Part shown: one piece after another, positions 15,019-28,548 of the stretch
Layout: each line of letters opens with the position of its first letter
Numbering within the stretch: the first letter of the stretch is position 1
Assembly (NCBI GenBank): GCA_030765055.1
Contig: CM060953.1
Span: 10,108,045-10,172,044 of the forward strand
Reading direction: 5' to 3'
Source of the DNA: Mantis religiosa
Taxonomy: Eukaryota; Arthropoda; Insecta; Mantodea; Mantidae
Length of the DNA stretch: 64,000 nucleotides
Made by a program: the position numbers and the translations under genes
Notes under the pieces: generated by a model
Told to the model about the DNA's origin: nothing
Seen by the model: only the letters and a program-made list of their open reading frames with translations
The model's database searches: none

Positions 15019-15932
15019 CAGAGTGCCTAGTACCGCATAGCGCCCAGTACCGCACAGCGCCCGGTACCGCAGAGTGCCTAGTACCGCATAGCGCCCGGTA
15101 CCGCACAGCGCCCGGTACCGCACAGCGCCCGGTACCGCATAGCACCCAGTACCGCATAGCACCCAGTACCGCAGAGTGCCTAGTACCGCATAGCGCCCAG
15201 TACCGCACAGCGCCCGGTACCGCATAGCACCCAGTACTGCATAGCACCCAGTACCGCAGAGTGCCCAGTACCGCATAGTACCCAGTACCGCATAGTGCCC
15301 AGTAATGCACAGTGCCCAGTACCGCAGAGTGCCTAGTACCGCATAGCGCCCAGTACCGCACAGCGCCCGGTACCGCATAGCACCCAGTTCTGCATAGCAC
15401 CCAGTACCGCATAGCGCCCGGTACCGCACAGCGCCCGGTACCGCATAGCACCCAGTACCGCACAGCGCCCGGTACCGCATAGCACCCAGTACCGCATAGC
15501 ACCCAGTACCGCACAGCGCCCGGTACCGCATAGCACCCAGTACCGCATAGTACCCAGTAGTGCACAGCGCCCGGTACCGCACAGCGCCCGGTACCGCATA
15601 GCACCCAGTACTGCATAGCACCCAGTACCGCACAGCGCCCGGTACCGCACAGCGCCCGGTACCGCATAGCACCCAGTACCGCAGAGTGCCTAGTACCGCA
15701 TAGCACCCAGTACCGCAGAGTGCCTAGTACCACATAGCGCTCAGTACCGCACAGCGCCCGGTACCGCAGAGTGCCTAGTACCGCATAGCACCCAGTACCG
15801 CAGAGTGCCTAGTACCGCATAGTACCCAGTAGTGCACAGCGCCCGGTACCGCATAGCACCCAGTACCGCATAGCACCCAGTACCGCATAGTACCCAGTAG
15901 TGCACAGCGCCCGGTACCGCACAGCGCCCGGT

Positions 15933-18900
15933 ACCGCATAGCACCCAGTACCGCACAGCGCCCGGTACCGCATAGCACCCAGTACCGCATAGCACCCAGT
16001 ACCGCACAGCGCCCGGTACCGCATAGCACCCAGTACCGCATAGCACCCAGTACCGCACAGCGCCCGGTACCGCATAGCACCCAGTACCGCACAGCGCCCG
16101 GTACCGCAGAGTGCCTAGTACCGCATAGCGCCCAGTACCGCACAGCGCCCGGTACCGCATAGCACCCAGTACCGCATAGCACCCAGTACCGCACAGCGCC
16201 CGGTACCGCAGAGTGCCTAGTACCGCATAGCGCCCAGTACCGCACAGCGCCCGGTACCGCATAGCACCCAGTACCGCAGAGTGCCTAGTACCGCATAGCG
16301 CCCAGTACCGGACAGCGCCCGGTACCGCATAGCACCCAGTACCGCATAGCACCCAGTACCGCACAGCGCCCGGTACCGCAGAGTGCCTAGTACCGCATAG
16401 CGCCCAGTACCGCACAGCGCCCGGTACCGCATAGCACCCAGTACCGCAGAGTGCCTAGTACCGCATAGCGCCCAGTACCGCACAGCGCCCGGTACCGCAT
16501 AGCACCCAGTACTGCATAGCACCCAGTACCGCACAGCGCCCGGTACCGCATAGCACCCAGTACCGCATAGCACCCGGTACTGCAGAGTGCCTAGTACCGC
16601 ATAGCGCCCAGTACCGCACAGCGCCCAGTACCGCACAGCGCCCGGTACCGCATAGCGCCCGGTACCGCAGAGTGCCTAGTACCGCATAGCGCCCAGTACC
16701 GCATAGCACCCAGTACCGCACAGCGCCCGGTACCGCACAGCGCCCGGTACCGCAGAGTGCCTAGTACCGCATAGCGCCCAGTACCGCACAGCGCCCAGTA
16801 CCGCACAGCGCCCGGTACCGCACAGCGCCCGGTACCGCAGAGTGCCTAGTACCGCATAGCACCCAGTACCGCATAGCACCCAGTACCGCACAGCGCCCGG
16901 TACCGCACAGCGCCCGGTACCGCAGAGTGCCTAGTACCGCATAGCGCCCAGTACCGCACAGCGCCCGGTACCGCACAGCGCCCGGTACCGCAGAGTGCCT
17001 AGTACCGCATAGCGCCCAGTACCGCACAGCGCCCAGTACCGCACAGCGCCCGGTACCGCAGAGTGCCTAGTACCGCATAGCGCCCAGTACCGCACAGCGC
17101 CCGGTACCGCATAGCACCCAGTACCGCAGAGTGCCTAGTACCGCATAGCGCCCAGTACCGCACAGCGCCCGGTACCGCATAGCACCCAGTACTGCATAGC
17201 ACCCAGTACCGCACAGCGCCCGGTACCGCATAGCACCCAGTACCGCATAGCACCCAGTACCGCACAGCGCCCGGTACTGCATAGCACCCAGTACCGCATA
17301 GCACCCAGTACCGCACAGCGCCCGGTACTGCATAGCACCCAGTACCGCACAGCGCCCGGTACCGCAGAGTGCCTAGTACCGCATAGCGCCCAGTACCGCA
17401 CAGCGCCCAGTACCGCACAGCGCCCGGTACCGCACAGCGCCCGGTACCGCAGAGTGCCTAGTACCGCATAGCCCCCAGTACCGCATAGCACCCAGTACCG
17501 CACAGCGCCCGGTACCGCACAGCGCCCGGTACCGCAGAGTGCCTAGTACCGCATAGCGCCCAGTACCGCACAGCGCCCAGTACCGCACAGCGCCCGGTAC
17601 CGCAGAGTGCCTAGTACCGCATAGCGCCCAGTACCGCACAGCGCCCGGTACCGCATAGCACCCAGTACCGCAGAGTGCCTAGTACCGCATAGCGCCCAGT
17701 ACCGCACAGCGCCCGGTACCGCATAGCACCCAGTACCGCACAGCGCCCGGTACTGCATAGCACCCAGTACCGCATAGCACCCAGTACCGCACAGCGCCCG
17801 GTACTGCATAGCACCCAGTACCGCATAGCACCCAGTACCGCACAGCGCCCGGTACCGCAGAGTGCCTAGTACCGCATAGCACCCAGTACCGCACAGCGCC
17901 CGGTACCGCAGAGTGCCTAGTACCGCATAGCGCCCGGTACCGCATAGCACCCAGTACCGCACAGCGCCCGGTACCGCAGAGTGCCTAGTACCGCATAGCA
18001 CCCAGTACCGCATAGCACCCAGTACCGCAGAGTGCCTAGTACCGCATAGCGCCCGGTACCGCATAGCACCCAGTACCGCACAGCGCCCGGTACCGCAGAG
18101 TGCCTAGTACCGCATAGCACCCAGTACCGCACAGCGCCCGGTACCGCAGAGTGCCTAGTACCGCATAGCGCCCATTACCGCACAGCGCCCGGTACCGCAG
18201 AGTGCCTAGTACCGCATAGCACCCAGTACCGCATAGCACCCAGTACCGCAGAGTGCCTAGTACCGCATAGCACCCAGTACCGCATAGCACCCAGTACCGC
18301 AGAGTGCCTAGTACCGCATAGCGCCCGGTACCGCATAGCACCCAGTACCGCATAGCACCCAGTACCGCACAGCGCCCGGTACCGCAGAGTGCCTAGTAAC
18401 GCATAGCACCCAGTACCGCATAGCACCCAGTACCGCATAGCACCCAGTACCGCACAGCGCCCGGTACTGCATAGCACCCAGTACCGCATAGCACCCAGTA
18501 CCGCACAGCGCCCGGCACCGCAGAGTGCCTAGTACCGCATAGCGCCCGGTACCGCATAGCACCCAGTACCGCATAGCACCCAGTACCGCATAGCACCCAG
18601 TACCGCACAGCGCCCGGTACTGCATAGCACCCAGTACCGCATAGCACCCAGTACCGCACAGCGCCCGGTACTGCATAGCACCCAGTACCGCATAGCACCC
18701 AGTACCGCACAGCGCCCGGTACCGCAGAGTGCCTAGTACCGCATAGCGCCCGGTACCGCATAGCACCCAGTACCGCATAGCACCCAGTACCGCATAGCAC
18801 CCAGTACCGCACAGCGCCCGGTACTGCACAGCGCCTAGTACCGCATAGCGCCCGGTACCGCATAGCACCCAGTACCGCATAGCACCCAGTACCGCACAGC

Positions 18901-21418
18901 GCCCGGTACTGCATAGCACCCAGTACCGCATAGCACCCAGTACCGCACAGCGCCCGGTACCGCAGAGTGCCTAGTACCGCATAGCGCCCGGTACCGCATA
19001 GCACCCAGTACCGCATAGCACCCAGTACCGCACAGCGCCCGGTACCGCAGAGTGCCTAGTACCGCATAGCGCCCAGTACCGCATAGCACCCAGTACCGCA
19101 TAGCACCCAGTACCGCACAGCGCCCGGTACCGCAGAGTGATTAGTACCGCATAGCGCCCGGTACCGCATAGCACCCAGTACCGCATAGCACCCAGTACCG
19201 CACAGCGCCCGGTACCGCAGAGTGCCTAGTACCGCATAGCGCCCGGTACCGCATAGCACCCAGTACCGCATAGCACCCAGTACCGCACAGCGCCCGGTAT
19301 TGCACAGCGCCCGGTACTGCACAGCGCCCGGTACTGCACAGCGCCCGGTACCGCAGAGTGCCTAGTACCGCATAGCACCCAGTACCGCATAGCACCCAGT
19401 ACCGCATAGCACCCAGTACCGCACAGCGCCCGGTACTGCACAGCGCCCGGTACTGCACAGCGCCCAGTACCGCATAGCACCCAGTACCGCATAGCACCCA
19501 GTACCGCACAGCGCCCGGTACCGCAGAGTGCCTAGTACCGCATAGCGCCCGGTACCGCATAGCACCCAGTACCGCATAGCACCCAGTACCGCATAGCACC
19601 CAGTACCGCACAGCGCCCGGTACCGCAGAGTGCCTAGTACCGCATAGCGCCCGGTACCGCATAGCACCCAGTACCGCATAGCACCCAGTACCGCATAGCA
19701 CCCAGTACCGCACAGCGCCCGGTACCGCAGAGTGCCTAGTACCGCATAGCACCCAGTACCGCACAGCACCCAGTACCGCATAGCACCCAGTACCGCATAG
19801 CACCCAGTACCGCACAGCGCCCGGTACTGCACAGCGCCCGGTACCGCAGAGTGCCTAGTACCGCATAGCGCCCGGTACCGCATAGCACCCAGTACCGCAT
19901 AGCACCCAGTACCGCATAGCACCCAGTACCGCACAGCGCCCGGTACCGCAGAGTGCCTAGTACCGCACAGCGCCCGGTACCGCATAGCACCCAGTACCGC
20001 ATAGCACCCAGTACCGCACAGCGCCCGGTACTGCATAGCACCCAGTACCGCATAGCACCCAGTACCGCACAGCGCCCGGTACCGCAGAGTGCCTAGTACC
20101 GCATAGCACCCAGTACCGCACAGCGCCCGGTACCGCAGAGTGCCTAGTACCGCAGAGTGCCTAGTACCGCAGAGTGCCTAGTACCGCATAGCGCCCGGTA
20201 CCGCACAGCGCCCAGTACCGCACAGCGCCCGGTACCGCATAGCACCCAGTACCGCACAGCGCCCGGTACCGCAGAGTGCCTAGTACCGCAGAGTGCCTAG
20301 TACCGCATAGCGCCCGGTACCGCACAGCGCCCAGTACCGCACAGCGCCCGGTACCGCATAGCACCCAGTACCGCACAGCGCCCGGTACCGCATAGCACCC
20401 AGTACCGCAGAGTGCCTAGTACCGCATAGCGCCCAGTACCGCACAGCGCCCGGTACCGCATAGCACCCAGTACCGCAGAGTGCCTAGTACCGCATAGCGC
20501 CCAGTACCGCACAGCGCCCGGTACCGCAGAGTGCCTAGTACCGCATAGCGCCCGGTACCGCACAGCGCCCGGTACCGCACAGCGCCCGGTACCGCATAGC
20601 ACCCAGTACCGCATAGCACCCAGTACCGCAGAGTGCCTAGTACCGCATAGCGCCCAGTACCGCACAGCGCCCGGTACCGCATAGCACCCAGTACTGCATA
20701 GCACCCAGTACCGCAGAGTGCCCAGTACCGCATAGTACCCAGTACCGCATAGTGCCCAGTAATGCACAGTGCCCAGTACCGCAGAGTGCCTAGTACCGCA
20801 TAGCGCCCAGTACCGCACAGCGCCCGGTACCGCATAGCACCCAGTTCTGCATAGCACCCAGTACCGCATAGCGCCCGGTACCGCACAGCGCCCGGTACCG
20901 CATAGCACCCAGTACCGCACAGCGCCCGGTACCGCATAGCACCCAGTACCGCATAGCACCCAGTACCGCACAGCGCCCGGTACCGCATAGCACCCAGTAC
21001 CGCATAGTACCCAGTAGTGCACAGCGCCCGGTACCGCACAGCGCCCGGTACCGCATAGCACCCAGTACTGCATAGCACCCAGTACCGCACAGCGCCCGGT
21101 ACCGCACAGCGCCCGGTACCGCATAGCACCCAGTACCGCAGAGTGCCTAGTACCGCATAGCACCCAGTACCGCAGAGTGCCTAGTACCACATAGCGCTCA
21201 GTACCGCACAGCGCCCGGTACCGCAGAGTGCCTAGTACCGCATAGCACCCAGTACCGCAGAGTGCCTAGTACCGCATAGTACCCAGTAGTGCACAGCGCC
21301 CGGTACCGCATAGCACCCAGTACCGCATAGCACCCAGTACCGCATAGTACCCAGTAGTGCACAGCGCCCGGTACCGCACAGCGCCCGGTACCGCATAGCA
21401 CCCAGTACCGCACAGCGC
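15933..21418. repeat. Satellite block A, copy 3
   Basis: Same monomer order as 1278-6763. The shift of 14,655 bp is 862 monomers plus one base; the extra base is the T insertion at about 13117 that lies between the copies. It is also continuous with copy 2 further upstream. Confidence 0.85.
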
Positions 21419-22044
21419 CTAGTACCGCACAGCGCCCGGTACCGCATAGCACCCAGTACCGCATAGCACCCAGTACCGCACAGCGCCCGGTACCGCATAG
21501 CACCCAGTACCGCATAGCACCCAGTACCGCACAGCGCCCGGTACCGCATAGCACCCAGTACCGCATAGTACCCAGTAGTGCACAGCGCCCGGTACCGCAC
21601 AGCGCCCGGTACCGCATAGCACCCAGTACTGCATAGCACCCAGTACCGCACAGCGCCCGGTACCGCACAGCGCCCGGTACCGCATAGCACCCAGTACCGC
21701 ATAGCACCCAGTACCGCACAGCGCCCGGTACCGCATAGCACCCAGTACTGCATAGCACCCAGTACCGCACAGCGCCCAGTACCGCACAGCGCCCGGTACC
21801 GCATAGCACCCAGTACCGCATAGCACCCAGTACCGCACAGCGCCCGGTACCGCATAGCACCCAGTACCGCATAGTACCCAGTAGTGCACAGCGCCCGGTA
21901 CCGCACAGCGCCCGGTACCGCATAGCACCCAGTACTGCATAGCACCCAGTACCGCACAGCGCCCGGTACCGCACAGCGCCCGGTACCGCATAGCACCCAG
22001 TACCGCAGAGTGCCTAGTACCGCATAGCACCCAGTACCGCAGAG

Positions 22045-25000
22045 TGCCTAGTACCACATAGCGCTCAGTACCGCACAGCGCCCGGTACCGCAGAGTGCCT
22101 AGTACCGCATAGCACCCAGTACCGCAGAGTGCCTAGTACCGCATAGTACCCAGTAGTGCACAGCGCCCGGTACCGCATAGCACCCAGTACCGCATAGCAC
22201 CCAGTACCGCACAGCGCCCGGTACTGCACAGCGCCCGGTACCGCACAGCGCCCGGTACCGCATAGCACCCAGTACCGCAGAGTGCCTAGTACCGCATAGC
22301 ACCCAGTACCGCAGAGTGCCTAGTACCGCATAGCACCCAGTAGTGCACAGCGCCCGGTACCGCATAGCACCCAGTACCGCATAGCACCCAGTACCGCAGA
22401 GTGCCTAGTACCGCAGAGTGCCTAGTACCGCATAGTACCCAGTAGTGCACAGCGCCCGGTACCGCATAGCACCCAGTACCGCACAGCGCCCGGTACCGCA
22501 TAGCGCCCGGTACCGCATAGCACCCAGTACTGCATAGCACCCAGTACCGCATAGCACCCAGTACCGCACAGCGCCCGGTACCGCACAGCGCCCGGTACCG
22601 CATAGCACCCAGTACCGCATAGCACCCAGTACCGCACAGCGCCCGGTACCGCATAGCACCCAGTACTGCATAGCACCCAGTACCGCACAGCGCCCAGTAC
22701 CGCACAGCGCCCGGTACCGCATAGCACCCAGTACCGCATAGCACCCAGTACCGCACAGCGCCCGGTACCGCATAGCACCCAGTACCGCATAGTACCCAGT
22801 AGTGCACAGCGCCCGGTACCGCACAGCGCCCGGTACCGCAGAGTGCCTAGTACCGCATAGCGCCCGGTACCGCATAGCACCCAGTACCGCATAGCACCCA
22901 GTACCGCATAGCACCCAGTACCGCACAGCGCCCGGTACCGCACAGCGCCCGGTACTGCACAGCGCCCGGTACCGCAGAGTGCCTAGTACCGCATAGCGCC
23001 CGGTACCGCATAGCACCCAGTACCGCATAGCACCCAGTACCGCATAGCACCCAGTACCGCACAGCGCCCGGTACCGCAGAGTGCCTAGTACCGCATAGCG
23101 CCCGGTACCGCATAGCACCCAGTACCGCATAGCACCCAGTACCGCATAGCACCCAGTACCGCACAGCGCCCGGTACCGCAGAGTGCCTAGTACCGCATAG
23201 CACCCAGTACCGCACAGCACCCAGTACCGCATAGCACCCAGTACCGCATAGCACCCAGTACCGCACAGCGCCCGGTACTGCACAGCGCCCGGTACCGCAG
23301 AGTGCCTAGTACCGCATAGCGCCCGGTACCGCATAGCACCCAGTACCGCATAGCACCCAGTACCGCATAGCACCCAGTACCGCACAGCGCCCGGTACCGC
23401 AGAGTGCCTAGTACCGCACAGCGCCCGGTACCGCATAGCACCCAGTACCGCATAGCACCCAGTACCGCACAGCGCCCGGTACTGCATAGCACCCAGTACC
23501 GCATAGCACCCAGTACCGCACAGCGCCCGGTACCGCAGAGTGCCTAGTACCGCATAGCACCCAGTACCGCACAGCGCCCGGTACCGCAGAGTGCCTAGTA
23601 CCGCAGAGTGCCTAGTACCGCAGAGTGCCTAGTACCGCATAGCGCCCGGTACCGCACAGCGCCCAGTACCGCACAGCGCCCGGTACCGCATAGCACCCAG
23701 TACCGCACAGCGCCCGGTACCGCAGAGTGCCTAGTACCGCAGAGTGCCTAGTACCGCATAGCGCCCGGTACCGCACAGCGCCCAGTACCGCACAGCGCCC
23801 GGTACCGCATAGCACCCAGTACCGCACAGCGCCCGGTACCGCATAGCACCCAGTACCGCAGAGTGCCTAGTACCGCATAGCGCCCAGTACCGCACAGCGC
23901 CCGTTACCGCATAGCACCCAGTACCGCAGAGTGCCTAGTACCGCATAGCGCCCAGTACCGCACAGCGCCCGGTACCGCAGAGTGCCTAGTACCGCATAGC
24001 GCCCGGTACCGCACAGCGCCCGGTACCGCACAGCGCCCGGTACCGCATAGCACCCAGTACCGCATAGCACCCAGTACCGCAGAGTGCCCAGTACCGCATA
24101 GCGCCCAGTACCGCACAGCGCCCGGTACCGCATAGCACCCAGTACTGCATAGCACCCAGTACCGCAGAGTGCCCAGTACCGCATTAGTACCCAGTACCGC
24201 ATAGTGCCCAGTAATGCACAGTGCCCAGTACCGCAGAGTGCCTAGTACCGCATAGCGCCCAGTACCGCACAGCGCCCGGTACCGCATAGCACCCAGTACT
24301 GCATAGCACCCAGTACCGCACAGCGCCCGGTACCGCACAGCGCCCGGTACCGCAGAGTGCCTAGTACCGCATAGCGCCCAGTACCGCACAGCGCCCGGTA
24401 CCGCATAGCACCCAGTACCGCATAGCACCCAGTACCGCACAGCGCCTAGTACCGCATAGCGCCCGGTACCGCATAGCACCCAGTACCGCATAGTACCCAG
24501 TAGTGCACAGCGCCCGGTACCGCACAGCGCCCGGTACCGCATAGCACCCAGTACCGCACAGCGCCTAGTACCGCACAGCGCCCGGTACCGCATAGCACCC
24601 AGTACCGCATAGCACCCAGTACCGCACAGCGCCCGGTACCGCATAGCACCCAGTACCGCATAGCACCCAGTACCGCACAGCGCCCGGTACCGCATAGCAC
24701 CCAGTACCGCATAGTACCCAGTAGTGCACAGCGCCCGGTACCGCACAGCGCCCGGTACCGCATAGCACCCAGTACTGCATAGCACCCAGTACCGCACAGC
24801 GCCCGGTACCGCACAGCGCCCGGTACCGCATAGCACCCAGTACCGCATAGCACCCAGTACCGCACAGCGCCCGGTACCGCATAGCACCCAGTACTGCATA
24901 GCACCCAGTACCGCACAGCGCCCAGTACCGCACAGCGCCCGGTACCGCATAGCACCCAGTACCGCATAGCACCCAGTACCGCACAGCGCCCGGTGCCGCA

Positions 25001-26086
25001 TAGCACCCAGTACCGCATAGTACCCAGTAGTGCACAGCGCCCGGTACCGCACAGCGCCCGGTACCGCATAGCACCCAGTACTGCATAGCACCCAGTACCG
25101 CACAGCGCCCGGTACCGCACAGCGCCCGGTACCGCATAGCACCCAGTACCGCAGAGTGCCTAGTACCGCATAGCACCCAGTACCGCAGAGTGCCTAGTAC
25201 CACATAGCGCTCAGTACCGCACAGCGCCCGGTACCGCAGAGTGCCTAGTACCGCATAGCACCCAGTACCGCAGAGTGCCTAGTACCGCATAGTACCCAGT
25301 AGTGCACAGCGCCCGGTACCGCATAGCACCCAGTACCGCATAGCACCCAGTACCGCACAGCGCCCGGTACTGCACAGCGCCCGGTACCGCACAGCGCCCG
25401 GTACCGCATAGCACCCAGTACCGCAGAGTGCCTAGTACCGCATAGCACCCAGTACCGCAGAGTGCCTAGTACCGCATAGCACCCAGTAGTGCACAGCGCC
25501 CGGTACCGCATAGCACCCAGTACCGCATAGCACCCAGTACCGCAGAGTGCCTAGTACCGCAGAGTGCCTAGTACCGCATAGTACCCAGTAGTGCACAGCG
25601 CCCGGTACCGCATAGCACCCAGTACCGCACAGCGCCCGGTACCGCATAGCGCCCGGTACCGCATAGCACCCAGTACTGCATAGCACCCAGTACCGCATAG
25701 CACCCAGTACCGCACAGCGCCCGGTACCGCACAGCGCCCGGTACCGCATAGCACCCAGTACCGCATAGCACCCAGTACCGCACAGCGCCCGGTACCGCAT
25801 AGCACCCAGTACTGCATAGCACCCAGTACCGCACAGCGCCCAGTACCGCACAGCGCCCGGTACCGCATAGCACCCAGTACCGCATAGCACCCAGTACCGC
25901 ACAGCGCCCGGTACCGCATAGCACCCAGTACCGCATAGTACCCAGTAGTGCACAGCGCCCGGTACCGCACAGCGCCCGGTACCGCACAGCGCCCGGTACC
26001 GCAGAGTGCCTAGTACCGCATAGCGCCCGGTACCGCATAGCACCCAGTACCGCATAGCACCCAGTACCGCATAGCACCCAGTACCG
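22045..26086. repeat. Satellite block B, copy 2
   Basis: Counterpart of 10960-15018, including the same GCATTAG one-base insertion, here at 24181. Its right part is shared again with 28549 onward. Confidence 0.8.
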
Positions 26087-27600
26087 CACAGCGCCCGGTA
26101 CCGCACAGCGCCCGGTACTGCACAGCGCCCGGTACCGCAGAGTGCCTAGTACCGCATAGCGCCCGGTACCGCATAGCACCCAGTACCGCATAGCACCCAG
26201 TACCGCATAGCACCCAGTACCGCACAGCGCCCGGTACCGCAGAGTGCCTAGTACCGCATAGCGCCCGGTACCGCATAGCACCCAGTACCGCATAGCACCC
26301 AGTACCGCATAGCACCCAGTACCGCACAGCGCCCGGTACCGCAGAGTGCCTAGTACCGCATAGCACCCAGTACCGCACAGCACCCAGTACCGCATAGCAC
26401 CCAGTACCGCATAGCACCCAGTACCGCACAGCGCCCGGTACTGCACAGCGCCCGGTACCGCAGAGTGCCTAGTACCGCATAGCGCCCGGTACCGCATAGC
26501 ACCCAATACCGCATAGCACCCAGTACCGCATAGCACCCAGTACCGCACAGCGCCCGGTACCGCAGAGTGCCTAGTACCGCACAGCGCCCGGTACCGCATA
26601 GCACCCAGTACCGCATAGCACCCAGTACCGCACAGCGCCCGGTACTGCATAGCACCCAGTACCGCATAGCACCCAGTACCGCACAGCGCCCGGTACCGCA
26701 GAGTGCCTAGTACCGCATAGCACCCAGTACCGCACAGCGCCCGGTACCGCAGAGTGCCTAGTACCGCAGAGTGCCTAGTACCGCAGAGTGCCTAGTACCG
26801 CATAGCGCCCGGTACCGCACAGCGCCCAGTACCGCACAGCGCCCGGTACCGCATAGCACCCAGTACCGCACAGCGCCCGGTACCGCAGAGTGCCTAGTAC
26901 CGCAGAGTGCCTAGTACCGCATAGCGCCCGGTACCGCACAGCGCCCAGTACCGCACAGCGCCCGGTACCGCATAGCACCCAGTACCGCACAGCGCCCGGT
27001 ACCGCATAGCACCCAGTACCGCAGAGTGCCTAGTACCGCATAGCGCCCAGTACCGCACAGCGCCCGGTACCGCATAGCACCCAGTACCGCAGAGTGCCTA
27101 GTACCGCATAGCGCCCAGTACCGCACAGCGCCCGGTACCGCAGAGTGCCTAGTACCGCATAGCGCCCGGTACCGCACAGCGCCCGGTACCGCACAGCGCC
27201 CGGTACCGCATAGCACCCAGTACCGCATAGCACCCAGTACCGCAGAGTGCCTAGTACCGCATAGCGCCCAGTACCGCACAGCGCCCGGTACCGCATAGCA
27301 CCCAGTACTGCATAGCACCCAGTACCGCAGAGTGCCCAGTACCGCATAGTACCCAGTACCGCATAGTGCCCAGTAATGCACAGTGCCCAGTACCGCAGAG
27401 TGCCTAGTACCGCATAGCGCCCAGTACCGCACAGCGCCCGGTACCGCATAGCACCCAGTTCTGCATAGCACCCAGTACCGCACAGCGCCCGGTACCGCAC
27501 AGCGCGCGGTACCGCAGAGCGCCCGGTACCGCATAGCACCCAGTACTGCATAGCGCCCAGTACCGCATAGCGCCCAGTACCGCACAGCGCCCGTTACCGC
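24060..27600. repeat. Satellite block C, copy 1
   Basis: Recurs at about 28549-32089 with a shift of 4,489 bp (264 monomers plus one base). Its right part (26642 to about 27790) also matches the first 1,150 bases of the window with a shift of 26,641 bp. Confidence 0.8.
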
Positions 27601-28548
27601 ATAGCACCCAGTACTGCATAGTGCCCAGTAATGCACAGTGCCCAGTACCGCAGAGTGCCTAGTACCGCATAGCGCCCAGTACCGCACAGCGCCCGGTACC
27701 GCATAGCACCCAGTACTGCATAGCACCCAGTACCGCATAGCGCCCAGTACCGCACAGCGCCCGGTACCGCATAGCACCCAGTACTGCATAGCACCCAGTA
27801 CCGCATAGCGCCCAGTACCGCATAGCGCCCAGTACCGCACAGCGCCCGGTACCGCATAGCACCCAGTACTGCATAGCGCCCAGTACCGCATAGCGCCCAG
27901 TACCGCACAGCGCCCGGTACCGCATAGTACCCAGTACCGCATAGTGCCCAGTAATGCACAGTGCCCAGTACCGCAGAGTGCCTAGTACCGCATAGCGCCC
28001 AGTACCGCACAGCGCCCGGTACCGCATAGCACCCAGTACTGCATAGCACCCAGTACCGCACAGCGCCCGGTACCGCATAGCACCCAGTACTGCATAGCAC
28101 CCAGTACCGCAGAGGGCCCAGTACCGCATAGTACCCAGTACCGCATAGTGCCCAGTAATGCACAGTGCCCAGTACCGCAGAGTGCCTAGTACCGCATAGC
28201 GCCCAGTACCGCACAGCGCCCGGTACCGCAAAGCACCCAGTACTGCATAGCACCCAGTACCGCACAGCGCCCGGTACCGCACAGCGCCCGGTACCGCAGA
28301 GTGCCTAATACCGCATAGCGCCCGGTACCGCACAGCGCCCGGTACCGCACAGCGCCCGGTACCGCACAGCGCCCGGTACCGCATAGCGCCCGGTACCGCA
28401 CAGCGCCCGGTACCGCATAGCACCCAGTACCGCACAGCGCCCGGTACCGCAGAGTGCCTAGTACCGCATAGCACCCAGTACCGCACAGCGCCCGGTACCG
28501 CATAGCACCCAGTACCGCACAGCGCCCGGTACCGCATAGCACCCAGTA